From Kineococcus xinjiangensis (lineage in GTDB: Bacteria > Actinomycetota > Actinomycetes > Actinomycetales > Kineococcaceae), in contig NZ_PTJD01000002.1 in the NCBI RefSeq assembly GCF_002934625.1, forward strand, positions 186,001 to 250,000: a stretch of DNA of 64,000 nucleotides. The letters are read 5' to 3'. Position 1 is the first letter of the stretch. Each line of letters opens with the position of its first letter. The notes beneath the pieces are model-generated. The model saw only the letters and a list, made by a program, of their open reading frames with translations. It searched no databases and was not told the origin of the DNA. A program made the position numbers and the translations under genes. Positions 41,232 to 50,341 of the stretch are shown piece after piece.

Positions 41232-42092
41232 TCAGGCCTCGCCCATCACCAGGCCCTCGATGCTGTGCTTCTGCGTGATCGGCCGCAGCTCGTCGACGAC
41301 GGGGCAGACGAGGTGGTCGCGCACCCGCCGGGGCAGCTGCTCGTAGTAGGAGCGGGTGACGGCCAGGTCGTGGTGCTCGGCGTTGCCCGCGCCCGGGGCG
41401 TCGACACCCAGCACGAGCACCGGACGCGCCTTCTCCGAGCGGTTCTGCGTGCCGCGGTGGATGGTGAGCGCCGAGCGGGCCGAGACGTCGCCCATCTGCG
41501 GGTACCTGCGCACCGCGCGCTCCTCGTAGCGGGCGCACATCGACTTCGGCGGGAACATGCCGTGGCCGAACTCCTCCGAGTGGTCCCACTGGGTTCCGGG
41601 GGCGATCTCGAAGGGACCCATGTCCTCCTCGGTGTCGACCGCGGTGAGGTTGAACGCCAGCGACGTCAGCCGCCCGGTGGTGCGGGTCTCCTCGGGCATG
41701 GGGAAGTCGCGGTGCCACGGCTGGTCGACCGCACCGGCGAAGGGGATGTCGAAGCCGACCTCGACGATCTGGTACTGCGGCCCGAGCACCGTCTCGCAGA
41801 CCTTGCGGACCCACGGGTGGTCGACGAGGTCGACGAAGCCGCGCAACTGCTCGGGGTGGATCTCGACGTACCAGCGGTTGGGGCCGCGCCCCACGGCGCC
41901 ACCCTCCCGGCCGCGGGCCTCGGCGAAGGCGGTCTCGATGTCCTCGCCCATCCGGGCGGCCCACTCCCGGGAGAAGGCGCCCCTCCTGGCGATGATGCCG
42001 TCGCCGTAGAGGCCGGCGAGGATCTCCCGCGCCTCCTCGTCGGCACCTGCGGGAACGGGCGGCTCACCGGCGCGGGTGACGGTCAGGCTCAT
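41232..42092 (-). CDS. phytanoyl-CoA dioxygenase (PhyH) family Fe(II)/2-oxoglutarate oxygenase
   Basis: A 286-residue non-haem iron oxygenase. The iron triad is visible as HRDF (His-x-Asp, in VDQPWHRDFPMP) and the distal His in LTIHRGTQNRSEKARPVLVLG, where the following Arg would bind 2-oxoglutarate. The ATG at 42092 has GAGGAGG ten bases upstream. Bacterial PhyH proteins hydroxylate varied small molecules; the substrate here is unknown. It diverges from a LacI gene across tandem operators, so it probably answers to a sugar-like inducer. Confidence 0.85.
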   Translation of the reverse strand: MSLTVTRAGEPPVPAGADEEAREILAGLYGDGIIARRGAFSREWAARMGEDIETAFAEARGREGGAVGRGPNRWYVEIHPEQLRGFVDLVDHPWVRKVCETVLGPQYQIVEVGFDIPFAGAVDQPWHRDFPMPEETRTTGRLTSLAFNLTAVDTEEDMGPFEIAPGTQWDHSEEFGHGMFPPKSMCARYEERAVRRYPQMGDVSARSALTIHRGTQNRSEKARPVLVLGVDAPGAGNAEHHDLAVTRSYYEQLPRRVRDHLVCPVVDELRPITQKHSIEGLVMGEA

Positions 42093-42130
42093 GGGCTCGG
42101 CTCCTCCTCGGATCCACGGCTCCCAGCAGG

Positions 42131-42157
42131 TTGCCACGTGGCATTGCCACGTGGCAA
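42131..42157. promoter_or_regulatory. tandem LacI operators between PhyH and LacI genes
   Basis: TTGCCACGTGGCAT (42131-42144) and TTGCCACGTGGCAA (42144-42157) lie end to end, sharing one base; the second is a perfect palindrome with central CG. They sit 39 bp upstream of the dioxygenase start and about 100 bp from the regulator start, the right place for co-repression of both. Confidence 0.8.
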
Positions 42158-42259
42158 TGCGGGGCCGATCCACCGTGGGGCCACGCGGCGCACGCACTCG
42201 CCTGCTGCGACGATGACCCGCGGACGGCGGGAGCGCGGAGCGGCGGGGAGGAGCGCGGG

Positions 42260-43297
42260 ATGGCGGCGAGCATGCGTGACGTGGCCGCACGCGCGGGCGT
42301 CTCGCCGCGGACGGTGTCCAACGTCGTCAACGGCTCCCCGCTCGTGGCCGCCGCCACCCGCACGCGCGTCGAGCAGGCCATGCGGGAACTGCGCTACCGG
42401 CCCAACGCCGCCGCCCGCAGCCTGCGCCGCGCCCGCTCCGGCCTCGTCGCCCTCGTCGTGCCGGAGGTGGACTCGCCCTACTTCGGCGAGATCGCCGCCT
42501 TGCTCAGCCGCGCCGCGGAGCAGCGGCAGTGGACCCTGCTCATCGAGCAGACCGGCGGCGACGCCGAGCGCGAGCGCCGCCTGCTCGACGGGATGCGCGC
42601 CCAGCTCGTCGACGGCGTCGTCTTCAGCCCCTGGGCCCTGCGGGCCGCGGACCTGGCGCAGCGACGGGACAGCTCCCCCCTCGTCCTCCTCGGCGAGCGG
42701 GTGGACGGGCACGCCGGCGACCCCGTCCCCGCGGACCACGTGGTGATCGACAACGTGGCGGCCGCCGCGGAGGCCACCGCTCACCTGCTGGCGACGGGCC
42801 GGCGCCGCATCGCCGCCGTCGGCGCCCGCTCGCGCGTCGGCGACGACACCGCGCGGCTGCGCCTGCAGGGCCACCACCGCGCCCTGGCGGCCGCCGGGAT
42901 CCCCCGCGACCCCGACCTCGAACTGGCCGTGACCGCGCTGCACCGCGCCGACGGAGCCGCGGCCGTCCACCGGCTGCTGCAGCGCGGCACCGACGTCGAC
43001 GCCCTCTTCTGCTTCACCGACCAGCTCGCCCTCGGCGCGCAGCGGGCCGCGCGGGAGCACGGCCTGCGGGTGCCCGAGGACCTCGCCGTCGTCGGGTTCG
43101 ACGACGTCGAGGACGGCCGCTACGCCACCCCGTCCCTCACGACGATCTCCCCCGACAAGCACGCCATCGCCGAGCGGGCCGCGCAGTGCCTCGCCGAGCG
43201 GCTCGCCGCCGCACCGGACGACGCTCCCCCGCCGCGCACCGTCGTCGTCGGACACCGCCTGCTCGTGCGCGAGTCGAGCGGGACCTCCCCCGCCTGA
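42260..43297 (+). CDS. LacI-family regulator divergent from PhyH
   Basis: A 345-residue repressor. The ATG at 42260 has GGGAGGAG six bases upstream; a longer frame from 42131 would cross the operators. Helix-turn-helix MRDVAARAGVSPRTVSNVVN, hinge NAAARSLRRARS, then an effector domain with FFDDVEDG-like VVGFDDVEDGRYATPSLTTI. The tandem TTGCCACGTGGCAA sites beside it are its probable targets, giving autoregulation and control of the dioxygenase. Confidence 0.88.
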   Translation: MAASMRDVAARAGVSPRTVSNVVNGSPLVAAATRTRVEQAMRELRYRPNAAARSLRRARSGLVALVVPEVDSPYFGEIAALLSRAAEQRQWTLLIEQTGGDAERERRLLDGMRAQLVDGVVFSPWALRAADLAQRRDSSPLVLLGERVDGHAGDPVPADHVVIDNVAAAAEATAHLLATGRRRIAAVGARSRVGDDTARLRLQGHHRALAAAGIPRDPDLELAVTALHRADGAAAVHRLLQRGTDVDALFCFTDQLALGAQRAAREHGLRVPEDLAVVGFDDVEDGRYATPSLTTISPDKHAIAERAAQCLAERLAAAPDDAPPPRTVVVGHRLLVRESSGTSPA

Positions 43298-43488
43298 GCG
43301 GCCGCGGCGCCCCGCCCCGGCGGCGTGACGAGCCCCACGTCCCCACCCGCCCCGCACCGGCCCTCCGCTCCCCGCCGCGGCCGTACCCTGCCCGGGCCGG
43401 ACCCGCGTCCCCCGAGCGCCACCAGCAGCGGAGGGGAGGCCCGGCAGGCGCACGACGCCCCAGACGAACGAGGAGGTTCGAGGAGTCC

Positions 43489-45024
43489 ATGGTGGATCAC
43501 GATCCAGACCGGGATGCACAGGCAGAGCGCACCGCGGGAGCGGACCAGAGCGCGTGGACGGAGAAGGTGGCGCTCGCGGAGGCGATGCTCCCCCTCGTCG
43601 GCCGGCTGCACCGCGAGAAGGGCATCGTCCCGACGGTCCACGGGCGCAGCCTCGTGGGCAAGTCCGTCGTCGGCATCATCAAGACCCACCGCTTCGCGCG
43701 GCGGGTGGACGACGTGGAGCTGCCGCTGCAGACCAGCCTGGAGATCCTCCGGGTGCTGAGCGGGCTCGACCTCGCCCCCGCGGCCGTCGACGTGGCCCGC
43801 CTCGGCGCGGACGGCGACGGCGACCTCGGGCAGCGGGTGCGGGCCGCCCTCGCCCCCCTGCTCGGGCGGCGGGCCGCCGCACCGAACAGCCGCGACGTCG
43901 TCCTCTACGGCTTCGGCCGCATCGGCCGGCTCCTCGCCCGCATCCTGCTCGAACGCGGCGAGGACCCCTCCGGGCTGCGCCTGCGCGCCATCGTCGTGCG
44001 GCGCGGCGGCAGCAACGACCTCGTCAAGCGGGCGAGCCTCCTGCGCCGCGACTCCGTGCACGGCGCGTTCGCCGGAACCATCACCGTCGACGAGGAGCGC
44101 GAGCGCATCATCGCCAACGGCACCGCCGTGCAGGTCATCTACTCCGACGACCCCGCCGCCGTCGACTACACCGCCCACGGCATCTCCGACGCCCTCGTCA
44201 TCGACAACACCGGCCGCTGGCGCGACGCCGAGGGGCTCTCCCGGCACCTCGGCAGCCGCGGCGTCGGACGCGTCCTGCTCACCGCCCCCGGCAAGGGCGA
44301 CATCAGGAACGTCGTGCACGGCCTCAACGAGGGGGCGATCGGGCCGGACGAGCAGATCGTCTCCGCCGCCTCCTGCACCACCAACGCGATCAGCCCGGTG
44401 CTGAAGGTCCTCCACGACCGCTACGGCATCCAGCACGGCCACGTGGAGACCGTGCACTCGTTCACCAACGACCAGAACCTCATCGACAACTTCCACAAGG
44501 GCGACCGGCGCGGGCGCTCGGCGGTGCTCAACATGGTCGTCACCGAGACGGGCGCGGCCAAGGCGGTCGCCAAGGCGCTGCCGGAACTCGCCGGCAGGCT
44601 CACCGGGAACTCCATCCGCGTCCCGACGCCGAACGTGTCGCTGGCGATCCTCAACCTGACGCTGGAGCGGGGCGTCGACAAGGCCGAGCTGAACGACTAC
44701 CTGCGCCGGGTCTCGCTGTCGTCCCCGCTGCAGGACCAGGTCGACTTCGTGGACTCCCCCGAGGTCGTCTCCACCGACTTCGTCGGCACCCGCAAGACGG
44801 GCGTCGTCGACGGGCTGGCGACCATCGCCGACGGCAGCCGCCACGTCGTCGTCTACGTCTGGTACGACAACGAGCGCGGCTACTCGGAGCAGGTCCTGCG
44901 GGTGGCCGAGACCATGCTGGGCGTGGCGCGGCCCGTCGTGCCCCCGCTGACCTGGCCGGCGGTGCCGGGACCGCGCGGGGAGTGTGTCCCCGCGCAGGGG
45001 AAACCCGAGCCCGCCGGAATCTGA
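43489..45024 (+). CDS. gap: glyceraldehyde-3-phosphate dehydrogenase, long form
   Basis: A 511-residue enzyme, longer than the usual 330-residue GAPDH because of an N-terminal helical domain of about 130 residues (WTEKVALAEAMLPLVGRLHREK). The Rossmann start VVLYGFGRIGRLLARILLERG follows at about 135. The catalytic Cys lies in SAASCTTNAISPVL, and the C-terminal NAD contact in VWYDNERGYSEQ. This type is known in actinobacteria next to or in place of classical GapA. A TACCCT box about 100 bp upstream may be its minus-10. Confidence 0.93.
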   Translation: MVDHDPDRDAQAERTAGADQSAWTEKVALAEAMLPLVGRLHREKGIVPTVHGRSLVGKSVVGIIKTHRFARRVDDVELPLQTSLEILRVLSGLDLAPAAVDVARLGADGDGDLGQRVRAALAPLLGRRAAAPNSRDVVLYGFGRIGRLLARILLERGEDPSGLRLRAIVVRRGGSNDLVKRASLLRRDSVHGAFAGTITVDEERERIIANGTAVQVIYSDDPAAVDYTAHGISDALVIDNTGRWRDAEGLSRHLGSRGVGRVLLTAPGKGDIRNVVHGLNEGAIGPDEQIVSAASCTTNAISPVLKVLHDRYGIQHGHVETVHSFTNDQNLIDNFHKGDRRGRSAVLNMVVTETGAAKAVAKALPELAGRLTGNSIRVPTPNVSLAILNLTLERGVDKAELNDYLRRVSLSSPLQDQVDFVDSPEVVSTDFVGTRKTGVVDGLATIADGSRHVVVYVWYDNERGYSEQVLRVAETMLGVARPVVPPLTWPAVPGPRGECVPAQGKPEPAGI

Positions 45025-45620
45025 CCCCGCCCCCCTGCTCCGCCCCGGGGTCCAGTGGTGCACACGCCACCAGCTCCGGGGACGGAGCAGAACAGCTGGG
45101 AGAAGCTCAGCGGTGTCCGGGCCGGCCCCACCGCGCAGGTGGTGCGTGCCGTCCAGCGCTCATCCGCGGCACCCGCCCGGATCCGTGCGACGAGCGATCG
45201 AAGTGGCCGGTTGAGGCAAGCCCAGAGGGCCACGTCATCCAGCACCTGGAAAGTGGAGGGCGACGACCGGATGTGCACATCCTCAACGAAATCGAGGGTC
45301 GCGGCGTCTCGCTGGTGGCAGCAGAATGATCATTGCCGTGGCTGGGTGCGGTGTCCTAGCATTCTCGACCGATGCTCGACGTGGCTGCCGCTGCGAATCC
45401 ACCGCTCCATCGATGCAGGGCTCGGCTCTCCGCAGATCGGTCCTGTAGGTGACCTACTCGACGGAAGGGGGGATCGGCGGAGCAGTGGCACCCGCCGTTC
45501 ATCGTGAGTCAGTACGACAGTCACACCTCGTCGCGATCCTGACTTCAGAGACCGCGACACCCCTGTCCCCTGACCGCCCGAGGACGTGCGGCGCGCCAAG
45601 TCGTCAACACGGAGGTCACC
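45025..45620. other. intergenic region at left edge of accessory island
   Basis: A 596-bp stretch with no frame that I can support. GC content falls compared with the GAPDH gene. It may contain decayed coding sequence or the promoter of the IS701-like gene, whose ribosome site GGAGG is at 45611-45615. No inverted repeat marking an insertion-sequence end was found. Confidence 0.4.
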
Positions 45621-46784
45621 ATGGTCGAGGTCGGGGACTCACCGCGCCTGCCTGACATGTACGAAGACGTGCTCGAGGAGGTGTGCGGATACGTCTTCGC
45701 TGCGCTGCCTCGCGAGGATCAGCGGCGCGCCGGTCGGGAGTACGTGCGCGGTCTGATCCTGACGTCAGGGCGCAAGACCGTGCGCGGCATGGTGACGTGC
45801 AAGGCCGCGGCGTCGGCGCGAGAGCAGCGTCTCCACCACTTCGTCAGCCGGTCGACATGGTCTTCCCGAGAAGTTCGTCAGCGACTGATGGACTTCCTCC
45901 TCAACGTGAGCAGGCTCAGCGCCTGGATCGTGCAGCCCACCGTGCTGAAGAAGTCCGGTGTTCACACAGTCGGGGTGAAGAACGAGGTCGTGCCCTGTCT
46001 GGGGAAGCAGATCAACCATCAGCACGTCCTGGCCTCATGGTACGTCGGGGACGATCTGATGGCTCCCGTGGATTGGCGCCTGGTCCTCCCCAGCGAGTGG
46101 ACGCAGGATGCGGCACGGCGACGTCGGGCAGGGATACCCCAGCACGTCGACAGCGAGACGCCCACGCAAAGTGCTGTCGGTCTCATCCGCGCTCTCCCCC
46201 CGGGGACCGCGTCCACCTCGGCTCCCCCGGTCCTGATGGATACGCGCGAGACCCACACGCCGGCAATCCTCAGCACCGCGGTGGAGCGGGGCATGCCGTA
46301 CCTGCTGCGCGTACCCGGCAGCTTGTCCCTGACTGTCCACGATGGGCACTGTGCGCTACCCAAGGGCTTCGCCGGACGGGCGCAGCGCCTGGCCCAAGCG
46401 GCCCGACCCGCCGGGTGGGCCGTAGCAGGGCTTCCCGATCGGAGGGTCCTTCGACTTCCGGTGGTCGTCGACGACGCCCACGGCGCCTCGCGCCAGACCC
46501 GCCTCTTCGCTGACTGGTCCGGCGACAAGGGCTGGGCCAAGCTGTGGGTGACCGACCTGGAGGTTGACGACACGCAGATCCTGCGGCTGGCTGCGCATCT
46601 CGAGTTGGCTGAGCGCACCTACGAGCACGTCTCCCGATCGCTGGGAGCGACTGACTACGAGGGGCGCTCCTACGTCGGGTGGCACCATCACATGAGCTTG
46701 GTCTCGATCGCCCAGGCGGTTCAGGCTTTGGCCGCTGGCGCTCCGGTGACGGCTCGGCCCGAAGCGCAGGGCATCGCCCCCTAG
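45621..46784 (+). CDS. IS701-like transposase-derived protein with altered catalytic site
   Basis: A 387-residue protein. The N-terminal block (YVFAALPREDQRRAGREYVRG, then GRKTVRGM and HHFVSRSTWSS) and the C-terminal EGRSYVGWHHHMSLV are those of IS701-family transposases. The family usually reads Ile-Asp-Asp-Thr-Gly before a Lys-Lys-Gly turn; here the same place reads WIVQPTVLKKSG, so Gln105-Pro106 replace the catalytic Asp pair. The second Asp region (VLMDTRETHTPA) remains. The frame is whole and has a good GGAGG, so this looks like a retained, non-transposing protein rather than a relic. A DNA-binding regulatory role is a guess. Confidence 0.7.
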   Translation: MVEVGDSPRLPDMYEDVLEEVCGYVFAALPREDQRRAGREYVRGLILTSGRKTVRGMVTCKAAASAREQRLHHFVSRSTWSSREVRQRLMDFLLNVSRLSAWIVQPTVLKKSGVHTVGVKNEVVPCLGKQINHQHVLASWYVGDDLMAPVDWRLVLPSEWTQDAARRRRAGIPQHVDSETPTQSAVGLIRALPPGTASTSAPPVLMDTRETHTPAILSTAVERGMPYLLRVPGSLSLTVHDGHCALPKGFAGRAQRLAQAARPAGWAVAGLPDRRVLRLPVVVDDAHGASRQTRLFADWSGDKGWAKLWVTDLEVDDTQILRLAAHLELAERTYEHVSRSLGATDYEGRSYVGWHHHMSLVSIAQAVQALAAGAPVTARPEAQGIAP

Positions 46785-46817
46785 GGGTGCGCCTGCGCCC
46801 CGGGCCGAACTGAGGCG

Positions 46818-48011
46818 TCAGTCGTGAACCGTCAGCGCCGACGCTGCGGCCGAGAGCAGTGAGGAGGCTCTCCGGTCGTCCGGGCCGAGCGCGATGAGGC
46901 GGTTCATGACGTAGGAGACGCCCGCACCGACGCGCGGCCATGCCTGGTTGGCGGAGCCGCCGCCTCCGTCATGCCCGAAGCTCACCCCGTCGGGTCCGGG
47001 GCGCGGCTGGGTGCGCAGCCGGTAGCCCCCGCCGCCGTAGGACATCGGAACGTCGATGAGAGGGTCGGTCGCGCGAACGTGGACTCCCCTGGCGTCGTCG
47101 AGAACCGGACGGGAAAGCAGGTGCGGACGCTCCCCCGGTGCCCGCATAGCGTCCTCGGCGAGCATGCCGTAGAGGCGGGCGAAGTCGCGGGCTGTTCCGG
47201 CGACGTTGACGGCGGGGATCAGCGCTTGCAGTCTCTCCCGCGCACTCCACAGGTCCTCATGCGGGGGGAAGGGCATGGGGTTGCTCCACACGCGACGCGT
47301 CAGTGGATCCGCGTTGGCGAAGAATCCGCTGAACTGAGCGAGGAACTCCGTCCCATACTCCGTGCGAGCCACTCTGGCGAGGTCCCGATCAGGCACCCCG
47401 AAGTGCAGGTCCAGGCCGTGCGGGCGGGCGATCTCCTGACGGAAGAAGGCATCGAGCGGGCGGCCGTCGACGCGGCGCACCAACTCGCCGATGATCCAAC
47501 CGGAGGTGAACGGCCCGTACATGAGGCCGTGGGCGCGAGGGTCGCTCTCCGGCTCCTGTGCGGCCAGCAGCGCGGCCATGGCACGAGCATCGAGGATGTC
47601 ATCCTGGCTGACGCTCACGCGCAGTGCCGGCATCGCCGCGGTGAACGTGGCGACCTGCCTGATCGTGATGCCGTGCTTGCCCGCGGCGGCGAACTCCGGC
47701 CAGTACCGGGCCACCGCGTCGTCGAGGCGCAACTGCTCCCGCTCCACGAGCAGCAGCAACGCGGTGACGACGATGCCCTTGCTGCCGGAGAAGATGATCT
47801 GCAGCGTGTCCCGTCCCCACGGCCGCCCTGTCCTGGAGTCGGCCACCCCGCCCCACAGGTCCACGACCAGCCGACCGCCGCGGTACAGCGCAAAGGCCGC
47901 ACCGAGCTCGCCACGATCGGTGAAGTTCCTGGCGAACTCCTCCGCGACCGCTTCGCAGCCCGGCTCGACCGCCGCACCTTCCGGCTGGAGGGTTGCCGTC
48001 ACGTCAGGCAT
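46818..48011 (-). CDS. serine hydrolase of the beta-lactamase/EstB family
   Basis: A 397-residue class C-type serine hydrolase. The nucleophile Ser-x-x-Lys lies in FSGSKGIVVTALL (about residue 85), and LMYGPFTSGWIIGELV carries the Tyr of the second motif. The C-terminal SFGHDGGGGSANQAW provides the His-Gly motif. There is no signal peptide, so esterase or carboxylesterase activity in the cytoplasm is more likely than beta-lactam resistance. Its ATG lies within the end of the aldo/keto reductase gene (8-base overlap). Confidence 0.85.
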   Translation of the reverse strand: MPDVTATLQPEGAAVEPGCEAVAEEFARNFTDRGELGAAFALYRGGRLVVDLWGGVADSRTGRPWGRDTLQIIFSGSKGIVVTALLLLVEREQLRLDDAVARYWPEFAAAGKHGITIRQVATFTAAMPALRVSVSQDDILDARAMAALLAAQEPESDPRAHGLMYGPFTSGWIIGELVRRVDGRPLDAFFRQEIARPHGLDLHFGVPDRDLARVARTEYGTEFLAQFSGFFANADPLTRRVWSNPMPFPPHEDLWSARERLQALIPAVNVAGTARDFARLYGMLAEDAMRAPGERPHLLSRPVLDDARGVHVRATDPLIDVPMSYGGGGYRLRTQPRPGPDGVSFGHDGGGGSANQAWPRVGAGVSYVMNRLIALGPDDRRASSLLSAAASALTVHD

Positions 48012-48861
48012 CCTCGACGAGGCGAACCAGCTGCTCATCGCTGAGGTGGATCTCGGCTGCCGCGAGGTTCTCCTCCAGGTGCGCCACGGACGAGGTCCCG
48101 GGAATAGGGGCGATGACCGGGGATCGGTGCAGCAGCCAAGCGAGGGAGACCTGGGCCGGGGTGGCGCCCACCTCGTCGGCGACCACCGCCAACGCACCGT
48201 TGCGCTTGGCCAGTTCGCCCACGGCGATCGGGAAGAACGGCATGAAGGCGATGCCTGCGCTCTCGCAGAAGTCCACCACGTCGTTGTCGTCGCGGGTGGA
48301 GAGGTTGAAGAGGTTCTGCACCGCGGTGATCTCGGTGATGCGCATTGCTTCCTCGATCTGCTCCACGGTCACCTGAGACAGCCCCACCTGGCCCACCTTC
48401 CCGGCCTCCTGAAGCTCCTTGAGAGCGCCGATCTGCTCCGCTAGGGGCACCGTCGGGTCGACGCGGTGCAGCAGGAACAGGGGCAGGCGCTCCATCCGGA
48501 GCCGGCGCAGGCTGAGCTCCGCCTGCTGCTTGAGGTACTCCGGGCGTCCCAGCGGAATCCACTCCTCAAGAGTGGGGCCAGGGCGGCTCACGCCGGCCTT
48601 GGTGACGATCGTGATGTCGTCGCGTCCACCGAACGCCTCGCCCAGCAGCTCCTCATTGTCCCCCAGCGCGTAGGAGTCAGCGGTGTCGAACAGTTCGACG
48701 CCACGATCGGCAGCGCCTCGGAGGAGGGTGATCGCTGCTGCACGGTCGACGGGCCCGCGCCACACGTCCTGGTCGCTCAGGCGCATCGCGCCGTACCCGA
48801 TCCGGGCGACCGTCAGGTCCCGGCCGATCTGCACCTTGGCGCGCATCGTCGTCGTCGTCAT
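48004..48861 (-). CDS. aldo/keto reductase
   Basis: A 285-residue NADPH-dependent TIM-barrel reductase. The catalytic Asp and Tyr are in LFDTADSYALGDNEELLGEAF, the Lys in ITIVTKAG and the His in LFLLHRVDP. The cofactor end reads PGTSSVAHLEENLAAAEIHL. ATG at 48861. It diverges from the cyclase operon across a 280-bp gap and is coupled to the serine hydrolase, so it might serve the cyclitol pathway or general carbonyl detoxification. Confidence 0.88.
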   Translation of the reverse strand: MTTTTMRAKVQIGRDLTVARIGYGAMRLSDQDVWRGPVDRAAAITLLRGAADRGVELFDTADSYALGDNEELLGEAFGGRDDITIVTKAGVSRPGPTLEEWIPLGRPEYLKQQAELSLRRLRMERLPLFLLHRVDPTVPLAEQIGALKELQEAGKVGQVGLSQVTVEQIEEAMRITEITAVQNLFNLSTRDDNDVVDFCESAGIAFMPFFPIAVGELAKRNGALAVVADEVGATPAQVSLAWLLHRSPVIAPIPGTSSVAHLEENLAAAEIHLSDEQLVRLVEDA

Positions 48862-48946
48862 GGGAGGACACCACCTTCGTCGTCGACCGACGCACGGTGC
48901 GCCGGTGAGGCCCACCATCAAGGCGCGCGTGTCGCCACAGCAACGA

Positions 48947-49002
48947 GAACCACCGTGGTTCGTCACAACGGTGAGACTTCGTCATGTCGGACTTGACGAA
49001 GT
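48947..49002. promoter_or_regulatory. two palindromes in the divergent promoter of the cyclitol operon
   Basis: GAACCAC-C-GTGGTTC (48947-48961) is an exact 7+1+7 palindrome. ACTTCGTCA (48976-48984) and its complement TGACGAAGT (48994-49002) form a 9-bp inverted repeat with a 9-bp gap. Both lie between the reductase and cyclase starts and could be operators for an unlinked regulator. Confidence 0.6.
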
Positions 49003-49141
49003 GCAGCGGAGGTGACGCACACGGGCCGGGATGCTGTTCGCGGCCGTGGCGAAGCGATTGGGTCTGACCACTCTGCCAGCTCACCGAGGCATCGCCACCT
49101 GCAACAGGAGAGCGAGCCCCTGGCCAGCATCTGGAGGAATC

Positions 49142-50341
49142 ATGACCGTGACCGACTCGACGAGCGGCCTCGTCGTCCGCAGCAGCAGGGTTGACACCTG
49201 GCGCGTCCACGCCACCCAGGAAGTGGCCTACGAGATCCGGCAGTGCGACGACGTGTTCGACCCGGACTCCACCGACCTGGTGCACGCCGCCCGAGGCGCC
49301 GGGTCGCGGCGCCGCTTCGTCGTCATCGACTCCCGGGTCAACGAGCTCTACGGCGCCCGCATGGTCGAGTACTTCGACCACCACGGTGTGGAGGCGCGCA
49401 TCCTCCCGCTTGAGGTCGATGAGACGGTGAAGAACCTGGACACCGTCACCCGCATCGTGCGTGAGATCGATGCCTTCGGGATCGACCGGCGGCGGGAGCC
49501 GATCATTGTCATCGGTGGCGGGGTCATCATGGACGTCGTCGGGCTCGCTGCGAACCTCTACCGCCGCGGCACCCCCTTCGTGCGCGTACCCACGACCCTG
49601 ATCGGCCTGGTCGACGCAGGGGTGGGCGTGAAGACCGGCGTGAACTTCAACTCGCACAAGAACCGGCTGGGCACCTACTTCGACAAGTCCCTGACGCTGC
49701 TCGACACCGGCTTCCTCGCCTCTCTGGACCGGCGCCACCTCTCCAACGGGCTCGGCGAGATCCTCAAGATCGCGCTGATCAAGGACCGTGAGCTGTTCGT
49801 TCTCCTCGACCGCTTCGGCGCAGACCTGCTGCGGGAACGGTTCCAGAACAGCGATCGTCTCGGCCGCCGCGCAGCTGCCAGCACGCTGCAGCGCGCCATC
49901 CAGGGGATGCTGGAGGAGCTGCAGCCGAACCTGTGGGAGGCGAACCTGGAACGTTTGGTGGACTACGGGCACACCTTCAGCCCCACCATCGAGATGCGCG
50001 CCCTGCCCGAGCTGCTGCACGGTGAGGCCGTCGCGGTCGACATGGCCATCACCACGATGATCGCGACCCACAGGGGGCTGATGTCCGCCGCGGAGAGCGC
50101 CTCGGTGCTCAACGTCATGGCCAAGCTCGGACTGCCGACCTGGGACGACAGCCTGGACGCCGACCTCCTCGCGCGAGCCCTGGAGGAGACGGTGCGACAC
50201 CGCGACGGCCAGCAGCGTCTGCCGCTGCCCGTCGGGATCGGCGCGGCCACCTTCGTCAACGACGTCACCCATCAGGAGCTCGACGCTGCCCTGTCGAGCC
50301 TGCACAGCGCGAGCTACAGCAAGGAGTTGCAGACCGCATGA
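49142..50341 (+). CDS. sedoheptulose-7-phosphate cyclase (2-epi-5-epi-valiolone synthase type)
   Basis: A 399-residue member of the dehydroquinate-synthase fold. The ATG at 49142 has GGAGG four bases upstream. The NAD-site IIVIGGGVIMDVVGLAA, YRRGTPFVRVPTTLIGLVD, GVKTGVNFNSHKNRLGTY and the metal-binding NGLGEILKIALIKD, DYGHTFSP and HGEAVAVDMA follow the pattern of C7-cyclitol synthases rather than of AroB. The enzyme would turn sedoheptulose 7-phosphate into 2-epi-5-epi-valiolone, or an isomer if it is the EVS or desmethyl-4-deoxygadusol type. It heads an eight-gene operon. Confidence 0.88.
   Translation: MTVTDSTSGLVVRSSRVDTWRVHATQEVAYEIRQCDDVFDPDSTDLVHAARGAGSRRRFVVIDSRVNELYGARMVEYFDHHGVEARILPLEVDETVKNLDTVTRIVREIDAFGIDRRREPIIVIGGGVIMDVVGLAANLYRRGTPFVRVPTTLIGLVDAGVGVKTGVNFNSHKNRLGTYFDKSLTLLDTGFLASLDRRHLSNGLGEILKIALIKDRELFVLLDRFGADLLRERFQNSDRLGRRAAASTLQRAIQGMLEELQPNLWEANLERLVDYGHTFSPTIEMRALPELLHGEAVAVDMAITTMIATHRGLMSAAESASVLNVMAKLGLPTWDDSLDADLLARALEETVRHRDGQQRLPLPVGIGAATFVNDVTHQELDAALSSLHSASYSKELQTA

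Noticed and set aside
40809-42746. 645-residue plus-strand frame across the glucoside promoter, PhyH gene and LacI start
   Set aside because: It runs antisense to the PhyH gene and out of frame with the LacI gene; content is Arg/Gly/Ala-rich and has no motif.
46818-48011. Beta-lactamase conferring resistance
   Set aside because: The protein has no signal peptide and its motifs fit EstB-type esterases, so antibiotic resistance is not supported.
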